From Marsupella aquatica (Eukaryota; Marchantiophyta): a DNA stretch of 64,000 nt. Numbering within the stretch: position 1 is the first letter of the stretch; each line of letters starts with the position of its first letter. The translations under genes were made by a program, and so were the position numbers. Below are positions 46,494 to 57,420 of this stretch, in pieces. The stretch lies in NCBI GenBank assembly GCA_973895155.1, contig OZ316898.1:2046001-2110000 (forward strand). The letters are read 5' to 3'. The notes under the pieces were generated by a model. It searched no databases. It had not been told where the DNA came from and saw nothing but the letters and a program-made list of their open reading frames with translations.

Positions 46494-47489
46494 TCCACTC
46501 TAGTAGTGTAGTAATCCGTCCTCTTCCCTATCCTCGACCTTGACGCAAACTGTGCAACCTTTTTTAGATTGAATGGGGAAGATTGTTGCGCAGCCTTATT
46601 TAGATTGAATGTGATAAGTATATTTAGATTGAATGTGATAAGTACTTGACTAGACTGTAAGCATAACTTATGAGAGTAAGAGTCTGGATATAATGATATA
46701 TGATTCTCCAGATCGAAGGAGATCTTGACAATCTGGTAAGATTTTGAGAGTCTCGGAGCACTTGTTAGCTATGGAGAAAGAACTTGAGTGTAATCTTTTT
46801 AGTATCTTTAGTTTTCTAGGTCGGGTAATCATTTGCTAAGAGATCCTCTCTCGTCAAAAACTACTGTCACCACTAGGGTATGTCAGGTGGATGTGCAAGT
46901 GTGTACCTTTTGTAATATTTCAAGTGGAATATAACTAATTCTTTATTTTCTTCATTCAAGGTCACCACTAGGGTATGTCAGGTGGATGTGCAAGTGTGTA
47001 CCTTTTGTAATATGTCAAAGAGTGGAATATAACTAATTCTTTATTTTCTTCATCCAATGCCAAAGTGATCGGTGTGATTTTAACTTTTCTTTTTGTGACC
47101 TCCTTGGAATTTCACTTACATTTTAGTGAAACGTTCCTAAAATTGCATGTGCAATAAGGCGTGTCAAAGAAGGGCCCTAACGGAGTATGACCAAGTATAT
47201 AAAACGCTACCTAACTATGTGACATGCCCTAATGATGAAAATTTGCTCAATAGAGAATAATTCAATTACAAGGGTTTAGAGGGTGAAGATGACAACATAC
47301 ATGACATCTATATGACTCTGTGTTCTTTAGTATGTTGAGCCAATGCATATATCGAGAAAGTATGTGGGAAAGTCTCATGTCTTACCAGTTTCCATAGATG
47401 ATTTACATTAACTAACTTTCCCAAATATCTCAATCATTGACCTGGAAATATATCAGCACCGCACGTTAAATCTATGTTAATCGTACAAC
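46494..47489. other. Spacer between the Harbinger-like element and the copia element
   Basis: About 1 kb of AT-rich DNA without a gene. It contains two or three copies of a TTTAGATTGAATG-based unit at about 46565-46646 and a 95-bp tandem duplication at 46866-47058. A few bases before the copia insertion lies ACAAC, one copy of the target duplication. Confidence 0.6.
46866..47058. repeat. 95-bp tandem duplication
   Basis: The block GTCACCACTAGGGTATGTCA, then GGTGGATGTGCAAGTGTGTA and AATATAACTAATTCTTTATT, starts at 46866 and 46961. The copies are nearly identical apart from a short AAGAG insertion in the second. The unit could be a solo fragment of a TE terminus, but no TG...CA ends are seen. 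Confidence 0.92.
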
Positions 47490-47833
47490 TGTTAGATATT
47501 GCTCTAGTCTTGTAACTCTTGTGCTAACCACAGTTAGGCTAACTCGGATTAGGACTTAGCTAAGGTTAGCGGTAGTGCTGTTGTGCATATAGCCAGGGCT
47601 AATGCCAGACCCTGGTGGAACTTAGGCTCATTGTTACGGAGCTAGTTGAGAGATAGGAAGAGCTTGTGCTGTGGATGCTTGGTATGGCCGGTCGGCCTAG
47701 AGTGCAGTAAAGCTCTTGTGTGTTCCCGTGGACGTAGCCTCATGTGGAGGTGAACCACGTATCTCTCTATGTCGACTATTGTGCATTGGATGGTTCATGG
47801 GCTTGCCGTTGCGAATGTCGTCTATGCTCAACA
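47490..47833 (+). repeat. 5' LTR of the copia element
   Basis: 344 bp, from TGTTAGATATTGC to CTATGCTCAACA. It would contain the promoter and the start of the genomic transcript. It differs from the 3' LTR at three sites, all transitions as read by eye. Confidence 0.97.
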
Positions 47834-47835
47834 AG

Positions 47836-47850
47836 TGATATCAGAGCATG
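47836..47850 (+). other. Primer-binding site (initiator tRNA-Met)
   Basis: TGATATCAGAGC starts 2 bp after the 5' LTR and resembles the usual copia site TGGTATCAGAGC, complementary to the 3' end of initiator tRNA-Met, with one mismatch (A for G at the third base). Confidence 0.75.
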
Positions 47851-49341
47851 CCTGGGAGGTGACGAGGTTTTTTTATGACAGGTTTTTCCAGCGTTCATTG
47901 TCGATGGTACATTCAGAGTTTCGTCGCATGAAACTTGATTGTGTGTGGCTGAGCGGATAGGTTAGTGAGTTCTAACGGTGGTTAGAGCTCGCTGATCGGT
48001 ATCCGTGGTGCGGAGGAATTAAAGTTTGCGTCGTTCAGGGTTTATTCGTGTTCGACGGTATTTTCGGGGGAGAAACCAGAGATCATTTCTTCAACGATGT
48101 GAGCTGTGCGGTGTGCGGGGTGTCGCATGTGATAGTTCAAGTTGAAGGTTGGAGCGTGCTGGTCATTTTGGTATCTAGTTTGCTGACGTTTGCGAAACAA
48201 GTGCGTCGTGACGAGTGAAGGAGGCGTTCTGGTTTTTTGACAAGCTATGGTGCTTGTTTTTCCCTAAACCGGATTACTCGTCGTGACGCTTGACTCGGAG
48301 GAAGAAATGCAAAGTGTTGAGGCTCAACGGAGAGATCATGGCGAGACGGTCATTTTGAGTCCGGGATTGGCACTTGACGCGGAGTGAAGGTGACGCAACA
48401 GAAGTTCTTTCTCCGGTGGAGCTTCAGACGTGCCGGTGCAATTCGGAAACATTTTCATGTCGGCGGTCATCACTTTTCTCATTGGAAACCAAAGCGGAGG
48501 CGGCTGAGGTTTGTAACACGGCCTTTGTGTCATTTTGGGCACATTTTTAAGGTTAGTTTAGGGCATTTTTTGTCCCAATACGGCCCCAATACCCGACAAA
48601 ACAGGTTCGCCATACGCCCCGGCGTGCACACCGGCCTCCCACACCCCTTTAAGCGCAAAACATGCTTTTTTGGGCCCAAATACGGCCAAAAACGCCCATA
48701 CACGGCCCAAAAATGCGAAAATACACGCGCTTTGACCCCTTTAAACCCATTTTTTCACGTTTTTTGCTGTTTATACGCGATTCTGGCCGCGAATACGCAC
48801 GCATTGCCGCGAATATGTGCGCCTTTGCCAGGGGCTTTAAGACCCCTTTAGAGAGTGTTTTTCTGATTTTTTTTCTCTCCTCCTCCTCATTGGTTGTGCC
48901 TCATCCCGGGCCCTATGACCCTCCGTTTAGGGGGAACGACCCCCTGTGAGCCCTGTTGGACTGTGCGGGAATATTCCCAAAAAAACATAGAGCTGTTTTT
49001 CGGCCATCACACAAAGATTCCGTCCGCAGCACGGTAACTTTTTTGGTTCTTTTTTGGTGAGGACGGTGCCACTGGAGTTAGCAACGCGGCGCACCGATCA
49101 CATCGCGATTCCGACGACAGGTTGTACTTGGTATTTTGGTTATTCTCCGAGGTGGTCAAAACGGGGGAGTTTCCCAAGGTTTTACCCACCCTGACCAAAA
49201 TTTGAATAACTTTTCTGTCGAATTTCAATTTTGATTTTGGATTTCAGTATTGGACTCCTAGCTTTGTGGGCTACGCGGCGGTGTTGAGTTTTGAGTTTTA
49301 TGAGAAGTTTCAAAAAAAGACTTTTTTCGTGATTGTTTCAT
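47851..49341 (+). other. Long untranslated leader of the copia element
   Basis: About 1.5 kb separates the primer-binding site from the first gag ATG, longer than in most copia elements. A C- and A-rich stretch at 48540-48850 with repeated GGCCCAAAWACGGCC-like words gives a 155-codon frame that I do not consider coding. Packaging or dimerisation signals are expected here but cannot be identified by eye. Confidence 0.55.
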
Positions 49342-50439
49342 ATGAGTGACTCGGAGGATATTGGAAGAATTGGCATCGGTGGAGCTTCAGGATCGAGACG
49401 GTCAGACGGAAAGTCAGAGGAGGAGCTGCTACCGTTTGAGGAGGAACTTATAACACCGGTACGATCATCGGTGTGACGTGCAGTGAAGGAAGCCGTGTTA
49501 CTACCAGAGCTATCGGTAGTAGGGAAGAAGAGGGAGATGGCTAGATTTGGAGGAGTGAAATTTGAGGTGGAGCAGTATGATGGTCGTACTGATTACTTGC
49601 TCTGGGAGAAGCAAGTGAAGGGTGTTCTACGGGCCATGGGCTTAGCTCATCTGCTTTCATCGCGAGAGCAGTATGATGGAGAGGAGGAGATTTCAGTGAG
49701 GCAATGGAGACAGGAGCAGGTGATTGCTGTCAATGTAGTGATGCTATATCTCAAGCCGCACATCATCAAGCAGCTAGATGATTATGCGGATTGCGCGTCA
49801 CTATTCAAGGCTCTAAGAGAGAAGTACTACCGGGAAGATGCGTCAGACCGGCTGTACAAGAAGTCTCTCTTGATGAGCCTTAGGCTCAAGGAAGGGAGCA
49901 AGATGCAGGATCACTTGGATGAGTTTGACAGTCTAGCGGTTGATCTGTCAAACCTGGGAAAAGGAGTTGAAGATGAGGATAAGGCCTTGCTTCTGCTAAG
50001 CTCCTTACCGCCGTCATATCAGGGCTTGAAACAGGTGCTCTTGTACAGAGATTTGAAGTCCATTTCGTATAATGAGGTGGTAAGCTCTTTACTGTCTGAT
50101 GATGCTCAGAAGAAGCTCGGTCAATCACAAACAGCATCTTCTTCTGGCACTGCGCTCAATGTGAACAGGGGAAGAGCAACGCAGCGTACAAATGGGCAGA
50201 ACAGGTTTAGATCTACATCACGGGGGAGATCTAAATCCAGAGGAAAATTGCAAGAGAGGAAGCCTCTTGCATGTAAATCCAGAGGAAAATTGCAAGAGAG
50301 GAAGCCTCTTGCATGTTGGAATTGTGGCAAGCCACGCCACATGAAAAGGGATTGTCGAGTAAAGGTCCCTACTGTCTCTGCTAACGCAGCATCAAGCTCG
50401 TATGAGGTAGATTTACTCGATGATGATGACATATTGTGA
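49342..50439 (+). pseudogene. gag: Copia gag (capsid and zinc-knuckle nucleocapsid), with premature stops
   Basis: The probable start is the ATG at 49342 (MSDSEDIGRIGIGG). A TGA at 49474-49476 interrupts the frame, and the next in-frame ATG is at 49537 (MARFGGVKFEVEQYDG). The capsid-like UBN2-type region follows (LLWEKQVKGVLRAMGL to LLLLSSLPPSYQ). The nucleocapsid ends in a zinc knuckle CWNCGKPRHMKRDC (C-x2-C-x4-H-x4-C). Just before it, a 42-bp in-frame direct duplication (14 residues, KSRGKLQERKPLAC) begins at about 50233. A TGA at 50437-50439 ends the frame, but the same frame continues into protease, so the original was a single gag-pol polyprotein. Breaks are described only as positions. 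Confidence 0.9.
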
Positions 50440-53400
50440 TGTCAAGGTTATGCTCTCAACGTAGTGTCAAATCCAGGTAGTGATGATTGGATTCTAGATA
50501 GTGCATGTACTTTTCACATTTGCTCTAGAAGAGATTGTTTCAGTTCTTACACGGTTTCCAACGGGTCAGTGTTGATGGGAAATGAAATCCCATGTCAAGT
50601 TGTTGGACTTGGATCTGTAAGATTTCAGATGTCTGATGGTGCTGTGAGAACATTGAGGAATGTGAGACATATTCCCAGCATGATGAAAAATCTCATTTCA
50701 CTTGGAGTTTTAGAGGCAAATGGCCATCAATGGAGTTCTGCTAATGGTGTCCTTCAGGTTTCAACTGGTACTAAAGTTGTATTGAAGGGAAAGAGACATT
50801 GCAATCTATACGTTATGGAGGGCAGTGTAGTCTATGATGAAGCCAATGTAACCTTATCTCATGAGGAGACGGCCCGGCTATGGCACTTCCGTTTGGGCCA
50901 CATGAGTGAAAAAGGTTTGGTTATTCTTCAGAAGAAAGGATTACTTTCTAATTTGCAATCTTGTAAGTTGGAATTTTGTGAGCACTGTGTGCTAGGGAAG
51001 CAGCACAGGAAACCCTTCGGAGTTGGAACTCACACCAGCAAGGAGGTACTTGAGTATGTACATAGTGATGTGTGGGGTCCCGCCCTTACTCCCTCACATT
51101 CTGGACGGTTATACTATGTCACGTTCATTGACGATACTCAAGGTATGTGTGAATATACTTTCTACACAATAAGTATGATGTTTTTGCCACTTTTAAGGAG
51201 TGGAAAGCCCAAGTTGAAAATCAGACTGGTAATAAGGTGAGATATCTTCGATCGGATAACGGCGGTGAATATAGTTCCGATGAATTTGGAACGTATTGTA
51301 AAGAGCAGGGGATTACCCGCCATCTCACAACAAGCTATACTCCTCAACAGAATGGTGTTTCTGAGAGACTCAACCAAACACTATTGGACCGCTTGAGGAG
51401 TATGTTGAGTCAATCATGCTTACCACATGAGTTTTGGGCTGAAGCTGTCAATACTGCAGCTTATTTGGTAAAATTTTCTCCATCCAGTTCTATTGGATTC
51501 AAGACTCCATTTGAAATGAGGTACGGGCGTCCAGCAGATTACTCACATCTGAGGATTTTTGGATGTGATGCTTATGTGCTTACACCTTCCCAGCTTCGAT
51601 CCAAGCTGGAGTCCAAGTCGAAGTACTGCATTTTCCTTGGTTATCAGAAAGGTGTGAAGGGTTATAGGTTATGGGATCCAGTAACCTGTAAGCTAATTGT
51701 CAGTAGAGATGTGTCTTTTAATGAATCTAGATCATCAAAGGAGGGGGAGAGTTCTCAGGACTCCCATACTGACAAGGGGAAATCTCCCATCCCGGACCGG
51801 GTTGAGGGGGAGATTAGTCATGATGCAGTTCATGACAGGAGAGATGGAGAAGCTCCGGGCTTGGAGCTGGTTCCTATGATGGAACAAGAGGAGAAAATTG
51901 TTGTTGGGGTACCTAAAATTCAACCAGCAGTAGCAACAGATCAGCCTGAGTCATCTACTAGAAGAACTTCAAGTCTTTCTACTAGAGCTCCTACCAGGTA
52001 TGGTCAATGGGCAGACTCATCTAAGCTAGATGATATTGACATTGCACCTGATGAAGATGATATGGCTTTGATCTTGGAAGAAGGAGAGCCTTCTTCGTAT
52101 AGTGAGGCTTGTGCTTCAGAGCAGAAGCATGAGTGGAATGCAGCAAATGCAGAGGGAGTTGCAATCTTTGAGTGACAACAAGACATGGGAGCTGGTGGAG
52201 CTTCCAAGAGGTCAACAAGTGGTGGACAGCAAGTGGATTTACAAGTTGAAGGACAGTCCTTCAGAGGGTGGAGATAAGATCTACAAGGCAAGGCTTGTTG
52301 CCAAGGGGTTCACTCAGGAGAAAGGAGTGGATTACAATGAGGTCTTTTCACCGGTGGCTAAGTATTCCACAATTCGGATCTTGTGTCAGCTTGTTGTGTT
52401 TTTTAATCTGGTGATGGATCATATGGATGTTGTTACTGCTTTTCTCTATGGCAACTTGGAAGAGATGATCTTCATGAGACAGCCACTAGGCTTTATGAAG
52501 AAGGGCCAAGAGAACTTAGTTTGCAGATTGCTCAAATCCTTGTATGGATTGAAGTAGTCTCCCAGACAGTGGAACAAGCGGTTTGATGATTTCATGCTTG
52601 CTCAAGGTTTTACAAGGATGGTGTATGATCCTTGTGTGTATACAAAATTAGTCAAGAATGATGTATTTGGTTTCATCATTCTGGTGATCTATGTGGATGA
52701 CATGCTAATTGTGGCTAAAGATCAATCTGAGGTTGACAGTCTCAAGGCAAAATTGAGCGCTGAATTCAAGATGAAGGATCTTAGTAAGGCCAAGAGGATC
52801 TTAGGGATGGAGATTTTTAGGAACTCTGAGACTGGACAGTTGTGCTTGAGTCAAGGCCAGTATGCGAGGAAAGTACTTGCACGAATTCAACATGAAGAAC
52901 TGTAAGCCAGTGAGTATTCTTTTAGCTTCACATTTCAAGTTATCATTGGCTTTCTCTCCTACAGATGTTGTGGAGAAAGGTCTGATGGCTAAGATTCCTT
53001 ATGAGAAGGCAGTAGGCAGTCTAATGTATTTGATGACTTGTACTAGGCCTGACTTGGCCCTAGCGATGGGCAAGGTTAGCAGATTCATGTCAAATCCAGG
53101 GAAGGTACATTGGGAAGCTGTGAAATGGATTCTCAGGTATGTGAAGGGAACACAGGACTATGGATTACTATTTGATAACAGATCAAATAGAACGTTAGTT
53201 GGCTATGTAGATTCTGACTATGGAGGCTGTCTGGATACAAGGAGATCTACAATTGGGTTTGTATACACTCTTGGAGGAGGATGTATCAGTTGGAAATCTA
53301 CCTTGCAGAAGTGCATATCTCAGTCTACTACAGAAGCAGAGTATGTTGCAGTAGCAGAAGCTGCAAAGGAAACAATTTGGTTGGATAAGTTGATCGCGGA

Positions 53401-53659
53401 GATGGGTTTAGAGCATGGAAAAATGACTCTAAACTGTGATAGTCAGAGTGCTCTTCACTTGGCTGCTAACCAAGTGATGGATAGCAAGGTGAAGCACATT
53501 GATATCAAGTACCATTTTATCAGGCAAGCAGTGTCTGATAAAACTTTTGAGCTAGTCAAGATTGATGGAAAGCTCAATCCCGCTGATGCCTTTACCAAAG
53601 TGATTCCTTTGGAGAGTTTCTCAAGACACCGTGCTACTTTGCAGGTTTTGCAGTTGTAG
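50440..53659 (+). pseudogene. pol: Copia pol (protease, integrase, reverse transcriptase, RNase H), multiply broken
   Basis: Protease carries WILDSACTFHIC. The integrase zinc-binding part has the H-x3-H and C-x2-C pattern (LWHFRLGH, CEHCVLGK). The integrase core has HSDVWG, RSDNGGEY and NGVSERLNQT. Reverse transcriptase has VDSKWIYKLK, VAKGFTQ and the catalytic YVDDM. RNase H has VGYVDSDYGG, STTEAEYVA, CDSQSA and NPADAFTK. Breaks are a one-base loss near 51137 followed by a TGA at 51150-51152, a one-base gain near 52147, a TAG at 52555-52557, and a one-base gain near 52880. The rest is well conserved, so decay or sequencing error on a young copy is likely. The frame ends with TAG at 53657-53659. 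Confidence 0.93.
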
Positions 53660-53846
53660 TGCAAGTAGAGTTATTTAGCAATGTGTGACTATTTGTATAT
53701 GGATTACTCATTCCTGTTAGGCTACAGCTTAGTTCTAGTTAACCCTTAGTTAACCCTTGTGGTTTTTAGGGGGAGACCTGGTTTGGTGATTGTCTAGAAC
53801 TTCCCGCTGAGAATTCCATATGGTAGCATTTAGTCCAGTCCCCAAG

Positions 53847-53866
53847 ACAAGAGTCAAGGGGGAGTT
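53847..53866 (+). other. Polypurine tract of the copia element
   Basis: AAGGGGGAG sits a few bases before the 3' LTR (which starts at 53867), where plus-strand DNA synthesis would be primed. Confidence 0.8.
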
Positions 53867-54210
53867 TGTTAGATATTGCTCTAGTCTTGTAACTCTTGTG
53901 CTAACCACAGTTAGGCTAACTCGAGTTAGGACTTAGCTAAGGTTAGCGGTAGTGCTGTTGTGCATATAGCCAGGGCTAATGCCAGACCCTGGTGGAACTT
54001 AGGCTCATTGTTACGGAGCTAGTTGAGAGATAGGAAGAGCTTGTGCTGTGGATGCTTGGTATGGCCGGTCGGCCTAGAGTGCAGTAAAGCTCTTGTGTGT
54101 TCCCGTGGACGTAGCCTCATGTGGAGGTGAACCACGTATCTCTCTATGTCGACTATTGTGCGTTGGATGGTTCATGGGCTTGCCGTTGCGAATGTCGTCT
54201 ATGCTCAACA
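53867..54210 (+). repeat. 3' LTR of the copia element
   Basis: 344 bp, same ends as the 5' LTR, directly followed by the target duplication ACAAC. It would supply the transcript's 3' end and polyadenylation site. Confidence 0.97.
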
Positions 54211-55106
54211 ACAACCAGAACATAAACCAAAACACATGTTGAAATCACTTGGTTTGTAGATCATAAATATGAATTTTAAATACATTGCCACTAAACATGT
54301 TTGAATTTGAAATACTGCCATGATTTTTATTGTTTTTACAAAAATACCACGGGTGTCTGTATATAGCTCCCCTGGTGACCTTGGGGAACTTGTCATCCAT
54401 ATACAAACCCTTGGCATTTTTATAAATATAAAAAAATCATGGCAATATTGTCAATTAGAACATCTTTAGTGACAAAGAGCTTAAAAGCTCCTCAAAAATA
54501 TAGTGTATTAGTTTATGTTATGGTGTACGCACCGCTTTAACTTGATGTAGATTTAACACAGTGTTATATCATATCAGTACCCACATGTCTCCGTACCCAC
54601 ATGTCCCAACCTTGGAGTGTACGTCAAATTCCTGGTCAATTTTGACTATTGTGGTAAGTTGCTCATGTATTTATAATTATGGAAATAGTAGGTAAGACAT
54701 GAGTCATGGGTTATTTCCGCTGCTGTAAAGGAAACTTGTTTTTCAAGCCTAGGAAAAGGGCAAGCTAGGACTATTGTGTTCAGTTAAGCTGTGAAAGATG
54801 TAGATTATGAGGGTCTTTAGAATCACACAGATCACCATGACATAACTTACACCATAGTTGAGTTAAACAAAAGATGTATGCCAGGGATGTATGACCAAAG
54901 GAAGGTTTCTATAACTCAAAACATCTATCCTAACCGTCATTCATGGCTGAGTGAAACAGATATATAATTATAGCCAAAGCAAATTAAGGCACTACCGGTT
55001 TAAAAAAATGAAAAATGAAAATATAATAAAATATAATAAAATAAAACAAAAAATACAAAGGCATTCCGGGTAATTTTCACACTCATTTGCATGTCAGATG
55101 TGACAA

Positions 55107-56215
55107 TATATTGTGTACTATGTCACTCCATACCACAAAAATCCAATTATTTTTGTTCGAAATCACATTTTTCTAGATATGTATATATCTGGCTTTTGAT
55201 ATTTGGTCTGCAATTATGGGAGGCAAAAGTTAGTATGACCTAAACATGTGTCTCACTATTTGTGGCAGTAAACTTTAGTTAGCTGGAGACTCGAAAGGGA
55301 TGCTCCCATAGACCAACCCTGTGAACTATGGAACCCCCATGGACTGTGACACCTTTACACCTTCACTCATTGACATCCTTATCATACCAAAATGTTTGAA
55401 ATAACAAAGTTGGACCTTTGATAGAGATTTTTGTAAAACTAAGAGGACCATCACTAACAGCCGTTTCACTCCACCCTCAGATATAAGTTACGTATGCCTC
55501 AAATTTTGTAGGGTGTGTTTGTCTTGTGTACAGTGCATGGTATGGAATCTCATCCTCTTGTGTAATCTCGTCCTCTCGTGTACCATTCATAAACATTCTC
55601 ATTGAGAATTGAGAGACTTACAAATTTTCAGAAGATGACTTTTGTTTTTTGCCACAATTGACTTATGTGTGTAATCTGTACTATGGAAGCAAAAAAAGAG
55701 TTTTGTTGCAGTTGATCAGGGTTGCAAAAATACATCCAAGCCTTCTTGTAAAAGTGGAGGTCCATATGGGCTCTAATTACTGGAGACTTGAAGTGGCAGT
55801 CTGGTCCATCCTTGAAAAGATCCCACTAGAAGTGCCCTCATGTCAATTCTTGCAAGGTCCCACCAGAAGTGCCCAACCGGTCAATCCTTGTACATTTATT
55901 TTGTTGAACCGTCGCTAGCCATATAAAAGGGGAAAGTGTCCAAGAGTTCTCATTTTTTAACATTTCACTCATTTCTGTCCTCTACTTTGCCATTTTGCTC
56001 CACAATTTCAAGAAAATGATACTATAAATCAATGGTGAAACCTGGTGAATCCTGTTTTGTAATGGCTAGTGGTGGTTCAAGCTAAGCATCAACTTTTGCG
56101 TTGACTGAGAATACTCATCACTTGGCTTCAATATATTGTGTATGGTATCACTCCATACCATGATAAACCCAATTCTTCTGTTTAAATCACCCAGTGTTCT
56201 TCTAAATAAGTACAT
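55107..56215. repeat. Pair of dispersed direct repeats, about 85 bp each
   Basis: The first copy is at 55107-55190 and the second at 56128-56215. Both read AATATATTGTGTA, then TCACTCCATACCA, CCCAATT/CCAATTA, TGTT-(C/T)-(A/G)AATCAC and CTAGATATGTA/CTAAATAAGTAC in order. They are diverged copies of one repeat family, and the DNA between them (55191-56127) is not repeated. Confidence 0.6.
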
Positions 56216-56939
56216 GGCTGTAGATTTCAGAAGTGCAATTAGGGGGACACCACCCATTCCTCAAGGGAATAGGTGCATCAATTTTGTGGAATGAAACTCC
56301 AGATGCTGATACACATATTAGTGATTCATTGATAGTCAATAAGTAAGTGGGATCACCTATCATGCAAACCAGATAACCTAACAGTTTCAATCTGCTGTCT
56401 TCCTATCGGTACAATTAGAGATAGCCACTTCAATACGGCTGTTGACTAAGTACTGTACATATTTTAAGTACTGCAAAGAACAAAAGCTTTACACAAGGAT
56501 CGGATTAGAAATACAAGGAGTCCAATAAAAGGGGGAAGATAAAGAAGAACATAATCCAAGAAAACTGTAGAGCCAAAAAGCCCAATAGTCCCAAACAATG
56601 CTTAACAACGACAACAAGGGCTAGAGCTCCACTTAGAGAGTCTCCAACAGTAGCCTAGGTAAATTGGCCCCACCAAGTGGGGAAGGATGGCAAAGAGCTG
56701 CGTTCCCACCGCTGGCCCCCGTTCCTATTACGTTAGTGGTCGATATACTTGTTTGGTCTAGTACCCTGGCTTCCACATTTTGGGGCAGTGGCAATATTTA
56801 GCGAGACAAGTCCCTGCTGGCTTTCCAACGTACGCTGCCCACATGCTGCCCCGCTCACTGCCCGCCAAAATCCACAAATACATATTTTTTCTAAGGGTCA
56901 CACAAACTTAGTATGAACCTCACTTTTGGGTGGGTTTGT

Positions 56940-57022
56940 GTAAAAAGCTAAAAGCATAGGGATTTGAACCCAACACCACTGCCTCCACACTAGCATGACC
57001 GACCACTATGCCACAGTGAAAG
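56940..57022 (-). repeat. tRNA-like SINE head, minus strand
   Basis: On the minus strand, an A-box TGGCATAGTGG (57013-57003) and a B-box GGTTCAAATCC (about 56970-56960) match the polymerase III consensus almost exactly and lie 32 bp apart. The sequence does not fold into a complete cloverleaf. The body would extend to lower coordinates, but its end is unclear. A second, partial head with CCACTATGCCA at 57108-57118 lies about 105 bp away and lacks the B-box. Confidence 0.65.
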
Positions 57023-57144
57023 AGGAATTTTTGGTACTTGTCCACTTTTCAGTGTGGATACTTCAAGCACGGCCAATGGGGTGGGAAAGTCATTAATGTC
57101 TATGACCTACCACTATGCCAGAGCCTACAGCGAAGGAGAAATGT

Positions 57145-57420
57145 TTGGTACTTAGGAGGACTTTACAATAAGTGGGGGCACTTGGGAGTTTTTTTTACCA
57201 AAGCAAACTGGATGGCCATTGCACACACTAAATATAGTGTCCCGGGGCTAAAAGCAATTTTTGAGTCCTTTTATTGCCCCCAAGGTCTTGTAAAGCCAAG
57301 TGCAGCCAATGGTGCCAGATTAATTGACTAAAAGACAGATTGAGGACCCACTCCACTTGAATGTCACCTAATCTTTGGCTAAAGTCTTTGTAAATGTGAG
57401 AAGAGAATATCTTATGAAGG
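57145..57420. repeat. Dispersed repeat, copy 1 (related to 61695-61790 and 63720-63970)
   Basis: GGAGGACTTTACAA, CACTTGGGAGTTTTTT, GGCCATTGCACACAC and AAATATAGTGTCCCG are shared with 61695-61785. Further right, GTCTTGTAAAGCCAAGTGCA, AGCCAATGGTGCCAGA and GACCCACTCCACTTGAA correspond to GTCTTGTAGATCGAGCAA, AGCAAATGGTGCTAGA and GACCCACTTCACTAGAA at 63872-63945. No coding capacity is seen. Confidence 0.75.

Larger units (their letters stand above)
47485..54215 (+). mobile_element. Ty1/copia LTR retrotransposon, structurally complete, coding region broken
   Basis: The element proper is 47490-54210 (6721 bp), flanked by the 5-bp duplication ACAAC at 47485-47489 and 54211-54215. Both LTRs are 344 bp, begin TGTTAGATATTG and end GCTCAACA, and differ at 3 positions (two adjacent near 47555 against 53932, one near 47785 against 54162). 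The primer-binding site follows the 5' LTR and the polypurine tract AAGGGGGAG precedes the 3' LTR. The domain order gag, protease, integrase, RT, RNase H defines Ty1/copia. The near-identical LTRs indicate a recent insertion, yet gag-pol has several stops and frameshifts. Confidence 0.97.

Noticed and set aside
48384-48851. 155-codon frame in the copia leader
   Set aside because: It lies in the untranslated leader in a C/A-rich repetitive stretch and has no similarity to any retroelement protein known to me.
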